A DNA stretch of 6,209 bases. Origin: Lentisphaerota bacterium. GTDB taxonomy: Bacteria; Verrucomicrobiota; Kiritimatiellia; UBA8416; JAFGTH01. The notes below the pieces were generated by a model. The model ran no database searches. It saw nothing but the letters and a program-made list of their open reading frames with translations, and was not told the DNA's origin. The stretch lies in contig JAFGTH010000122.1 in NCBI GenBank assembly GCA_016934225.1, positions 1 to 6,209 on the forward strand, given 5' to 3'. Shown in pieces: positions 1 through 6,044 of this stretch. The position numbers and the translations under genes are program-made. Each line of letters opens with the position of its first letter. The first letter of the stretch is position 1.

Positions 1-1
1 A

Positions 2-433
2 AGCGCTGTTTTCTATGATAGATTAACTATTCATCACGAAGGCAATGCCGTCAACTACAATACGGATTTGCAGACTGTTACTCGCGATCTCAAGGGGATA
101 CTCATATCGCATGTTGACCTGGGTTATGGAGACATAGCATACCACTTGGTTATTGATCGCGCCGGCCGAGTTTGGGAAGGCCGTTCTTTGATGTACGAGG
201 GCGCTCATGTGTCCGGCCAAAATGAAAAAAATATCGGCGTTATGTTACTGGGCAATTTCGAAGAACAAAAGCCATCGGAAGAGCAAATTGCAGCGATGAA
301 GTTGCTGGTATCGTTATTGAGAAACAGATACAGGATCAAGAAGCATCGCATTTATGGTCATTGCGACCTGGGGCCAAGCTTGTGTCCCGGCAAACATCTA
401 TATGAACATGTTGTTGCGCTGCGAGAATCATAG
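2..433 (+). CDS. N-acetylmuramoyl-L-alanine amidase, PGRP/Amidase_2 family (5' end outside window)
   Basis: This enzyme most likely cleaves the amide bond between N-acetylmuramic acid and L-alanine in peptidoglycan, using zinc. The reading frame is open from the left edge, so the start codon and any signal peptide are missing; 143 residues are visible, close to one complete Amidase_2 domain. Visible landmarks, numbered from the first in-window codon, are TIHHEG (first zinc ligand H11), DIAYHLVIDRAGRVWEGR (catalytic-type Tyr47) and GHCDLGPSLCPG (zinc ligands H120 and C128). The position equivalent to the T7 lysozyme catalytic lysine is Ser126; many PGRPs have Thr there. An internal TTG at 68 is not the real start, because the first zinc ligand lies upstream of it in the same frame. 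The gene ends with TAG 16 bases before purC, so the two are probably cotranscribed. Family assignment is firm. Export and the biological role (recycling, remodelling or lysis) cannot be judged. Confidence 0.92.
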   Translation, partial: SAVFYDRLTIHHEGNAVNYNTDLQTVTRDLKGILISHVDLGYGDIAYHLVIDRAGRVWEGRSLMYEGAHVSGQNEKNIGVMLLGNFEEQKPSEEQIAAMKLLVSLLRNRYRIKKHRIYGHCDLGPSLCPGKHLYEHVVALRES

Positions 434-449
434 TTGAAGTGGGGTGTAA

Positions 450-1433
450 ATGATATCTGAGTCCAGAATATCAGCAGAACTGACGAATGTGTTGGAAAGA
501 ACATATTGCGCTTCTCTTGGGCATAAGGAAACAGGGAAGGTTCGTGACTCGTATAGATGGGGCGACAAAAGAATACTTGTTGCCACGGATCGGATTTCGG
601 CGTTCGACTGTGTTCTTGGGACGATCCCGTTCAAAGGACAGGTTCTGAATCAGATAGCGGCTTTTTGGTTCAACAAGACGTCCGACATTGTTTCAAACCA
701 TGTTATCAACGTTCCCGATCCCAATATTATGGTGGTCAAGGAGTGCCGTCAGCTTCCTCTTGAATTTATTGTGCGAGGTTACATTACCGGCGTGACAAAA
801 ACTTCAGCGTGGTACAATTACCAGAACGGGGTACGAAATTTCTGCGGCAACAAGCTGCCTGAAGGATTGCGCAAGGATCAGCAATTGCCCACACCGATTC
901 TCACGCCTACAACGAAACTGGAAAAACACGACAGGCCCATATCGCGCGACGAAGCCATAAAAGAAGGCTTGATTGACGGTGATAGTTTTGACGAAGTGGC
1001 GGATATCTGTTTCAGATTGTTCGCACGCGGTGTGGAGCATGCAGCATCCAGAGGTCTTATACTTGTTGATACCAAGTATGAGATAGGCCGTTTGGACGGC
1101 AAATTTGTTGTGAGTGACGAGGTGCATACGCCCGATTCGTCAAGATACTGGTTCAAAGATACGTATGAAGAGTTGTTCAAAGGCGGAAAAGATCAGCGTA
1201 AGCTCGACAAGGAATATGTTAGAGAATGGCTTGCCTCGCAGGGGTTCAGAGGAGACGGTACGCCTCCACCGTTGCCCGATGAGATCAGGGTGGAGGCTGC
1301 CAGGCGCTATATTCAAGCTTATGAATTGGTGAGCGGATTTGCGTTTGAAGTAATCGAAGGATCCATTAGCGATCGTGTCAATGCCGCGCTTGCGACGTTG
1401 GTTCGACAAGATGCGGCGTTCGCCGTTACTTGA
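450..1433 (+). CDS. purC: Phosphoribosylaminoimidazole-succinocarboxamide synthase (SAICAR synthase), long form
   Basis: This cytoplasmic enzyme joins CAIR to L-aspartate with ATP to give SAICAR in de novo purine synthesis. At 327 residues it matches the longer form of the family (yeast Ade1-like, about 300 residues) rather than the short E. coli type of about 237. Family motifs appear in order: GKVRDSY at 29-35, DRISAFD at 47-53, FKGQVLNQ at 61-68, TPILTPTTKLEKHDRPIS at 148-165, DTKYEIG at 207-213 and DEVHTPDSSRYW at 223-234. The ATG at 450 is preceded by a weak GGGG purine tract five bases upstream (441-444). It gives the expected N-terminus, with the ATP-binding region about 30 residues in. 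The gene follows the amidase by 16 bases, and its TGA stop lies inside the 3' end of the opposing dapL gene. No other purine gene is in the window. The assignment is very secure. Confidence 0.98.
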   Translation: MISESRISAELTNVLERTYCASLGHKETGKVRDSYRWGDKRILVATDRISAFDCVLGTIPFKGQVLNQIAAFWFNKTSDIVSNHVINVPDPNIMVVKECRQLPLEFIVRGYITGVTKTSAWYNYQNGVRNFCGNKLPEGLRKDQQLPTPILTPTTKLEKHDRPISRDEAIKEGLIDGDSFDEVADICFRLFARGVEHAASRGLILVDTKYEIGRLDGKFVVSDEVHTPDSSRYWFKDTYEELFKGGKDQRKLDKEYVREWLASQGFRGDGTPPPLPDEIRVEAARRYIQAYELVSGFAFEVIEGSISDRVNAALATLVRQDAAFAVT

Positions 1434-2649
1434 GCGCTTTCGAGATGCGATCCATGGCTTCTTCCACGCGATCATAACGGTTGAATGCGCTGAATCGTAT
1501 GTAACCTGAGCCGCAACGACCGAATCCAGAGCCCGGCGTAGTTACGACCGCGGCTTTATTCAAAAGCATATCGAAGAATTCCCAGGAGTCGGCACCTGTT
1601 TCTACCCAGACATAAGGAGAATTCTCACCGCCAGCCAGTTTATAGCCGAGGTTAAGCATTCTGTTGCGTATAACACCGGCATTTGTGAGATAGTAATCTG
1701 TCGTTTGTCGTATCTGTTGTTTGCCGGAGAGTGTATAAACCGCTTCTGCGGCGCGTTGTACAGGATAGGATACACCGTTGAACTTGGTGCAGTGACGCCT
1801 GTTCCACAGTGGGTGTAATGCATGAGCGGCTCCGGATGAATCGTAACCCATGCATGAAGTTGGAACAACTGTGTAAGCGCAACGTGCGCCCGTGAAACCT
1901 GCGCTTTTGGAAAAACTGCGGAACTCTATGGCAATATCTCTGGCGCCTTCAATTTCATATATGCTGTGCGGCAATGACTCGTCGCGAATAAATATTTCGT
2001 ACGCTGCATCAAACAAAATCAGCGCCTTTGTATCTTTCGCGAATTGCACCCATGTTGCAAGTTGTTCGCGTGTTGCAGTTGCGCCGGTCGGATTGTTGGG
2101 GAAACAGAGATAAATAAGATCCACTGGAGTTTTGGGCAGATTGGGGACATAGTTGTTTTTGCTTGTGCATTCCAGGTACACCAGTCCTGTATATCGGTTA
2201 TTCTCATATTCGCCGGTTCGTCCGGCCATTACGTTTGTGTCCACATAGACCGGATACACCGGGTCTGGAATCGCTACTTTAATGTTTTTGGAGAAAAGTT
2301 CCTGTATGTTTGCGGTGTCGCATTTCGCTCCGTCACTTACGAATATTTCCTCCGCTGAAATGTCGGCGCCGCGCGCCTGAAAATCGTTTTTTGCGATGGC
2401 TTCCCTTAAAAAATCGTAACCCTGTTCCGGACCGTAGCCGCGGAACGTTTTACGATCGGCCATTTCAGTGACTGCCGCGTTCCATGCAGTGACACAAGCC
2501 TGCGGCAGCGGTTCGGTCACGTCGCCGATGCCGAGTTTGATTATATCCTTGCCGGGATTGAGTTCGTGATACTTCCTTACGCGTTTTGCAATGTCGGAGA
2601 ACAGGTATGATGCCTGGAGTTTCAAGTAGTTCTCATTAATCGTTATCAT
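1426..2649 (-). CDS. dapL: LL-diaminopimelate aminotransferase
   Basis: This PLP enzyme converts tetrahydrodipicolinate to LL-diaminopimelate with glutamate as amino donor. It replaces the DapD/DapC/DapE steps in lysine and meso-diaminopimelate synthesis. The 407-residue product is full length for the fold-type I family. Visible motifs are GIGDVTEPLP at 40-49, GYGPEQGYDFLREAI at 71-85, VSDGAKCDTANIQELF at 104-119, NPTGA at 186-190, FDAAYE at 213-218 (Asp214 faces the PLP ring nitrogen) and SFSKSAGFTGARCAYT at 245-260 (Lys248 forms the Schiff base). Arg385 in YIRFS is the expected substrate carboxylate binder. The ATG at 2649 is chosen because a perfect AGGAGG lies nine bases upstream. An in-frame TTG at 2670 would put that ribosome site inside the coding region. 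The gene is last in a leftward block, 93 bases after the acyltransferase, and overlaps purC by 8 bases. A possible -10 (TATTAT on the minus strand, 2683-2678) in the gap has no convincing -35. Confidence 0.97.
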   Translation of the reverse strand: MITINENYLKLQASYLFSDIAKRVRKYHELNPGKDIIKLGIGDVTEPLPQACVTAWNAAVTEMADRKTFRGYGPEQGYDFLREAIAKNDFQARGADISAEEIFVSDGAKCDTANIQELFSKNIKVAIPDPVYPVYVDTNVMAGRTGEYENNRYTGLVYLECTSKNNYVPNLPKTPVDLIYLCFPNNPTGATATREQLATWVQFAKDTKALILFDAAYEIFIRDESLPHSIYEIEGARDIAIEFRSFSKSAGFTGARCAYTVVPTSCMGYDSSGAAHALHPLWNRRHCTKFNGVSYPVQRAAEAVYTLSGKQQIRQTTDYYLTNAGVIRNRMLNLGYKLAGGENSPYVWVETGADSWEFFDMLLNKAAVVTTPGSGFGRCGSGYIRFSAFNRYDRVEEAMDRISKALK

Positions 2650-2658
2650 TGCAGTTAA

Positions 2659-2664
2659 CCTCCT
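2659..2664 (-). promoter_or_regulatory. Ribosome binding site of dapL (AGGAGG)
   Basis: This is a perfect AGGAGG on the minus strand, nine bases before the ATG at 2649. It is by far the strongest Shine-Dalgarno sequence in the window. It decides the dapL start against the upstream in-frame TTG at 2670 and suggests that dapL is translated independently of the genes before it. Confidence 0.85.
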
Positions 2665-2715
2665 GACCAAAAACCGAATAATAGGGATTGCAATGCAGAA
2701 ATGGAAGCCAAGAAT

Positions 2716-2730
2716 GAAACATGATGTTTC
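2716..2730. repeat. Short inverted repeat between the acyltransferase gene and dapL
   Basis: GAAACAT and ATGTTTC form perfect 7-base arms around a single central G, in the 93-base gap between the two genes. It could be a small operator, or in RNA a weak AU-rich hairpin with six pairs and a three-base loop. It has no T run of the kind an intrinsic terminator needs. Its size is within what chance can produce, so function is only a possibility. Confidence 0.3.
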
Positions 2731-2742
2731 CGTGAATGATTT

Positions 2743-3666
2743 TTAACTATGGATAGAAGCGTTGCCCGGTTCAATTGGTTCCAGAATCCATCTTTTGTTG
2801 AACCAGAACCATTGTTCCGGTTCCGCGCGTATGGCATTTTCAAAACATTTCAGCACTTCCTTAGTCATTCGTTCTTCATCTTGCGCTTTAGGCGTGTTGC
2901 CGTCGGGATAAACAGGGTCGTACAATTTGGATTCCAGCCTTGCCCATCCGCGACGCGTCACAACGCACGGAAAGATCGGTACATTGGCATGTCGCGCGAA
3001 GCGAGCCATACCGGAACCGATATTCGCCTCTTTGTCGAGAAATTGGATCTTTATGCCTCCGGTACTGACTCGAACATCAGGAAGAATGCCGAGAAGCATG
3101 CCGGAAGCCAGATTACGCATGACTTGTTTCATTGTTCCCTGGCCTCGAGTCAGAATCTGCATGCCATGATGGCTTCGGAGTCTGTTGATGTATTCGTTCG
3201 CAAGCGGATTCCGTTGTTTCGCGGCTATCGAAAATAACGGAATTCCGTGGATGCAGAGCGCGGCAGTGCCGATTTCCCAATTGCCCATGTGTGCAACCGC
3301 CAGAATGCCGGCTTGACCGGCATCAGTATGGGTTTTCAGTTTCTCAATGACAGAATCGAAATTGGCATATTTGCGGAACCATTTCATGGTCAATTTAGGT
3401 GTTCTTGTCATTTCTATGAAAATAAAGGCCATGTTACGCCAGGAGATCCAGGAGATGTCACGTGCCTGTCGGTCGTTGAAGCGATTTCCAAAGACTTCTT
3501 TAATGCGTGATTCGGCTTCGCGCACGCGCGAATGAAACAGATAAAATGCTTGAAGCGCGTTGAGCCATGCAAGGAACAACGCAATTTTGTACGGGAGTAT
3601 GCGCAGTGTTCCGGCAAGTATTCTCAGAAGAGCGTATTCTATTAAGTGCTTGGCACGGTATTTCAT
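2743..3666 (-). CDS. Lysophospholipid acyltransferase, LpxL/HtrB (lipid A biosynthesis) family
   Basis: This membrane-associated acyltransferase of the LpxL/LpxM (HtrB/MsbB) family would transfer a fatty acyl chain to a lipid A precursor or related lysolipid at the inner face of the inner membrane. The 307-residue length is normal for the family. A hydrophobic amphipathic N-terminus (about residues 8-44) is the usual membrane anchor. The catalytic HX4E motif is AHMGNWE, with His126 and Glu131. GSGMARFARHANVPIFPCVV (217-236) and EPEQWFWFNKRW (282-293) match the conserved second half. At 196-199 it reads PDVR where lipid A enzymes commonly have an Asp-Gln pair. The acyl donor, acceptor position and true substrate are therefore open, and no lpxL or lpxM symbol is assigned. 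The ATG at 3666 follows the DUF362 stop by 19 bases and lacks a clear ribosome site, so translation may be coupled to the upstream gene. Confidence 0.9.
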   Translation of the reverse strand: MKYRAKHLIEYALLRILAGTLRILPYKIALFLAWLNALQAFYLFHSRVREAESRIKEVFGNRFNDRQARDISWISWRNMAFIFIEMTRTPKLTMKWFRKYANFDSVIEKLKTHTDAGQAGILAVAHMGNWEIGTAALCIHGIPLFSIAAKQRNPLANEYINRLRSHHGMQILTRGQGTMKQVMRNLASGMLLGILPDVRVSTGGIKIQFLDKEANIGSGMARFARHANVPIFPCVVTRRGWARLESKLYDPVYPDGNTPKAQDEERMTKEVLKCFENAIRAEPEQWFWFNKRWILEPIEPGNASIHS

Positions 3667-3685
3667 TGTCTATACTTGAGATGTT

Positions 3686-4816
3686 TTACGGAAGCCGACC
3701 TTTTCTGACCAGGTTGAGTAATGGGCTCATTCTCATCGTTATGGCTTTTTCCGGACATACTTCATGACAGCAGCAACAACCGATGCATTTTGTTGAATCG
3801 AGTAATGCTTTTCCATCCGATAATTTTAGCGCATTTGCTGGGCACACTTTTACGCATTGTCCGCAACCGATGCATTTGTCGGAAATTGCCGGTCGGAACC
3901 ATATAAACGGCGCCACAATCCTGGCCAGCCAATTGGGGACAAAACTTGCCATAGAGACGTTTGGTATTTTGAAAGATGCAGGGCGAAGTTCAGTAATTGG
4001 GTCGCCAAGGTATTGAATCATTTCTTCGGAATGCGCGCCGACTGCGGTGATACGTGCAAGGTAATCCACCGACATTGGGTTTATTCCAAGAATCCTGCAT
4101 ACGGCGATATCAAGATCCGCCGAGTCGTGTGCGGCCGCGACGAAACCGAGTCGGACAGGCGAACCGCCTGACGGACCGTCGCCGTCCATTCCAATCACTC
4201 CGTCCGCCACCGACAATGTTGGCGGCACCGCTTTGTACAGCGCGTGAAGAAGTCCGCCGAACTCATGCGGCGTCGGGTAACGCTTGTGGAGAGTAGTCTT
4301 CATGAAGCCTGGAATTATGCCGTACATATTTTTAACCGCTGCCGTAAACATTGTGAGAACATGAGTCTTGATCTTAGGAACATTAATTATTGCGTCAGCA
4401 TTGAGAACGGCGTTGGATATGTTGAAGACATAACCGTCAATCTCGACGCGTGACGAACCGGACTCGCTGAGATTTACCAGCGGCACGTTCTCTTCGTTGC
4501 AAAGCGCGCGAAATCCTGTCGTTTCCCAGACCTTTTCAACCTTGGTCGCGTTCGCCGGACCATCCGCTACAAACGGACGGGCGCCAAAGTCTCTGGTCAT
4601 CCTGATCAGAGCGCGTACGACCTGGGGATGTGTTGTTACGGCAGATTCCGGCTTTCTGTCGGAAAGCATATTAGGTTTTATCAGCACGGATTGGTCGCGT
4701 GATATGAATGAACCAATGCCGCCGAGCAGGTCAACGACACGCGCGATTGACTCGTGCAGATTAACGTCATATGAACCGCATTTTGCGAATGCAACCGAAT
4801 GATCCGACATGATCAT
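3686..4816 (-). CDS. DUF362 domain protein with C-terminal two-cluster 4Fe-4S ferredoxin domain
   Basis: The N-terminal part, about residues 5-280, matches the DUF362 family of unknown activity. Landmarks are VLIKPNML at 44-51, HPQVVRALI at 63-71, VADGP at 83-87, INVPKIKTH at 144-152, AAVKNMYGIIPG at 159-170 and VADGVIGMDGDGPSGG at 203-218. A short hydrophobic stretch (about 292-306) leads to a ferredoxin module with two CxxCxxCxxxCP motifs: Cys315/318/321/325 and Cys344/347/350/354. These should bind two [4Fe-4S] clusters, so the protein is probably an electron carrier fused to, or serving, the DUF362 domain. The second motif has two extra cysteines (348 and 349), giving four in a row. No signal peptide is seen, so a cytoplasmic location is likely. 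The start is ATG 4816; an in-frame ATG at 4810 is the alternative. GGAGAG on the minus strand at 4833-4828 is the likely ribosome site. It is first in the leftward block. The role is unknown. Confidence 0.9.
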   Translation of the reverse strand: MIMSDHSVAFAKCGSYDVNLHESIARVVDLLGGIGSFISRDQSVLIKPNMLSDRKPESAVTTHPQVVRALIRMTRDFGARPFVADGPANATKVEKVWETTGFRALCNEENVPLVNLSESGSSRVEIDGYVFNISNAVLNADAIINVPKIKTHVLTMFTAAVKNMYGIIPGFMKTTLHKRYPTPHEFGGLLHALYKAVPPTLSVADGVIGMDGDGPSGGSPVRLGFVAAAHDSADLDIAVCRILGINPMSVDYLARITAVGAHSEEMIQYLGDPITELRPASFKIPNVSMASFVPNWLARIVAPFIWFRPAISDKCIGCGQCVKVCPANALKLSDGKALLDSTKCIGCCCCHEVCPEKAITMRMSPLLNLVRKGRLP

Positions 4817-4890
4817 GCAAGCGTAGACTCTCCATTCTGGAGACTCAAGAATATTCAGGCAAAGTTGAACTTTCCGCTTGCAGTTTTTTT
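4816..4890 (-). promoter_or_regulatory. Putative structured 5' leader of the DUF362 gene (nested inverted repeats)
   Basis: Read on the minus strand, TGCAAGCG (4882-4875) is perfectly complementary to CGCTTGCA (4823-4816), whose final A is the first base of the ATG. Inside this outer stem lie two more inverted repeats. One is AAAGTTCAACTTT (4873-4861). The other is a nine-position arm pair, 4846-4838 with 4834-4826, which has one G-G mismatch and a GAA loop. The right arm of the second contains GGAGAG, the likely ribosome site. An A7 run (4890-4884) precedes the outer stem. Together these could form a three-way junction hiding the ribosome site and start codon. On the + strand the same bases form a stem followed by T7, which resembles a terminator. 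The repeats are seen directly; regulatory function is inference, and the 8-base stem alone could arise by chance. Confidence 0.35.
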
Positions 4891-4924
4891 CATAGTTCCC
4901 GCCTTGATTCGCTGCCGGCGCAGA

Positions 4925-4955
4925 TTGGCTATTGACTTTATCGAAAGGGTATAAT
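4925..4955 (+). promoter_or_regulatory. Candidate sigma70-type promoter for the Gfo/Idh/MocA gene
   Basis: A perfect TATAAT lies at 4950-4955, about 48 bases before the ATG at 5004. The possible -35 boxes are imperfectly placed. TTGGCT (4925-4930) leaves a 19-base spacer, while the better-matching TTGACT (4932-4937) leaves only 12. No TG extension precedes the -10. The position and the perfect -10 make a promoter likely somewhere here. A weak opposing pair, TTCGGA (4979-4974) and AATTAT (4956-4951) with a 17-base spacer on the minus strand, could serve the divergent DUF362 gene. Confidence 0.45.
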
Positions 4956-5003
4956 TATTGTCCATGAAACGTATCCGAATAATGAATTAAAGTTAGGGAA
5001 GTA

Positions 5004-6044
5004 ATGATGAAACGAATCAATGTGGGTGTTATTGGTTTGGGGCGTGCCGGTTGGGATATGATTTGCGCGGAGTTGGATCTTCATCCCAACCAGTATCGTA
5101 TTGTGGCCGGTTGCGATGTGCTTAAAGAGCGGCGCGATAAAATGGCGCAACGCTATAACTGCAAAACTTATTCTCGGACTTCAGGGCTCGTCGCGGATTC
5201 GGATGTTGAGCTTGTTGTTGTGGCAAGCAGATCGGTGGATCATTACAAACACGCTATTGCCGCGCTAAAAGCCGGAAAGACCGTGTTTGTCGAAAAACCT
5301 ATGTGCGAGACATATTCCCAAGCCGTGAAAATGAAGCAGACGGCGGTCAAATCAGGCTGTGGTTTGTACGTACGACACAACAGACGATTTGAAGATGGGT
5401 TCATGCATATCAGAGAGGTCATCGAATCCGGCATCTTGGGTAATGTGTTTATGGTAAAGTTGCGTCGAAATTCATTTAGCAGACGCAACGACTGGCAGAC
5501 AATCAAGAGATTTGGCGGCGGTCAGTTGCTGAACTGGGGTCCTCATGTGGTGGACCATGCGTTGCAGTTTCTCGACTCTCCTGTTGTCGGAATGTGGAGC
5601 GATCTGAAGAGGGTGGCGGCTGTTGGCGATGCCGAAGACCATATAAAAATAATTTTGCACGGAAAAAACGATCGGATTGTTGATTTGGAAATTTCCGGCG
5701 GAGCGGCAATTTCCGAGCCGCCGTATCTTGTTCTTGGTACGAAAGGCGGTTTGAAAAGTGACGGTTATACCATCGAACTGCGTTACCTTGATCCCAAACA
5801 GAAGCTGCGCAATTTGCGAGCAGATGCAGATACACCACGATCAGGGTATGGGAACGGCGAAAAGCTCAAATGGATTGAAAAAGTCGTTACCGTCAAGCCG
5901 AAGGGACCCGATTCCAAAAAAGATATATGGGGACATTTATACGATACAATCCGGCGCGGAAAGCCATTTCCAATCAAATTGGACGAAGCGGTCGCCGTGA
6001 TGCGGATTATTTCGCAAGCCAAACAAGGAACATCTTTCCGCTAA
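5004..6044 (+). CDS. Gfo/Idh/MocA-family NAD(P)-dependent oxidoreductase
   Basis: This is a probable cytoplasmic dehydrogenase acting on a sugar, inositol or sugar-nucleotide type substrate. The 346-residue length is typical. The N-terminal Rossmann half shows VGVIGLGRAGW (7-17), an acidic Asp38 at the end of the second strand (AGCD), which favours NAD over NADP, and VEKPM (96-100) with the conserved Lys98. The C-terminal half starts after HNRRFE (125-130) and carries GGGQLLNWGPHVVDHALQFL (171-190). There G179, H181, D184 and H185 fit the GxHxxD substrate-side motif. AGGGA (4995-4999) is the ribosome site. It sits four bases before ATG 5004 and seven before an adjacent in-frame ATG at 5007, so either could be used. 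The gene diverges from the DUF362 block and has no visible partner inside the window. The family is sure, the substrate is not: sequence motifs alone do not discriminate between subfamilies. Confidence 0.93.
   Translation: MMKRINVGVIGLGRAGWDMICAELDLHPNQYRIVAGCDVLKERRDKMAQRYNCKTYSRTSGLVADSDVELVVVASRSVDHYKHAIAALKAGKTVFVEKPMCETYSQAVKMKQTAVKSGCGLYVRHNRRFEDGFMHIREVIESGILGNVFMVKLRRNSFSRRNDWQTIKRFGGGQLLNWGPHVVDHALQFLDSPVVGMWSDLKRVAAVGDAEDHIKIILHGKNDRIVDLEISGGAAISEPPYLVLGTKGGLKSDGYTIELRYLDPKQKLRNLRADADTPRSGYGNGEKLKWIEKVVTVKPKGPDSKKDIWGHLYDTIRRGKPFPIKLDEAVAVMRIISQAKQGTSFR

Noticed and set aside
878..1180. Minus-strand open frames (878-1180 and 804-1127) opposite purC
   Set aside because: Both lie fully inside purC, which has every expected motif. 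Neither has a family signature or supporting start context.
2650..2670. Earlier TTG start for dapL at 2670
   Set aside because: The perfect AGGAGG at 2664-2659 would be inside the coding region. The ATG at 2649 gives a normal DapL N-terminus at good spacing.
2749..3237. A 162-residue open frame on the + strand, opposite the acyltransferase gene
   Set aside because: It is antisense to a well-conserved gene, has no recognisable motif and no ribosome site. Its composition looks like a shadow of the real coding strand.
4932..4955. TTGACT plus TATAAT read as one strong sigma70 promoter
   Set aside because: The spacer is only 12 bases, too short for sigma70. The TATAAT is kept as a candidate -10 with the 19-base-spaced TTGGCT, at reduced confidence.
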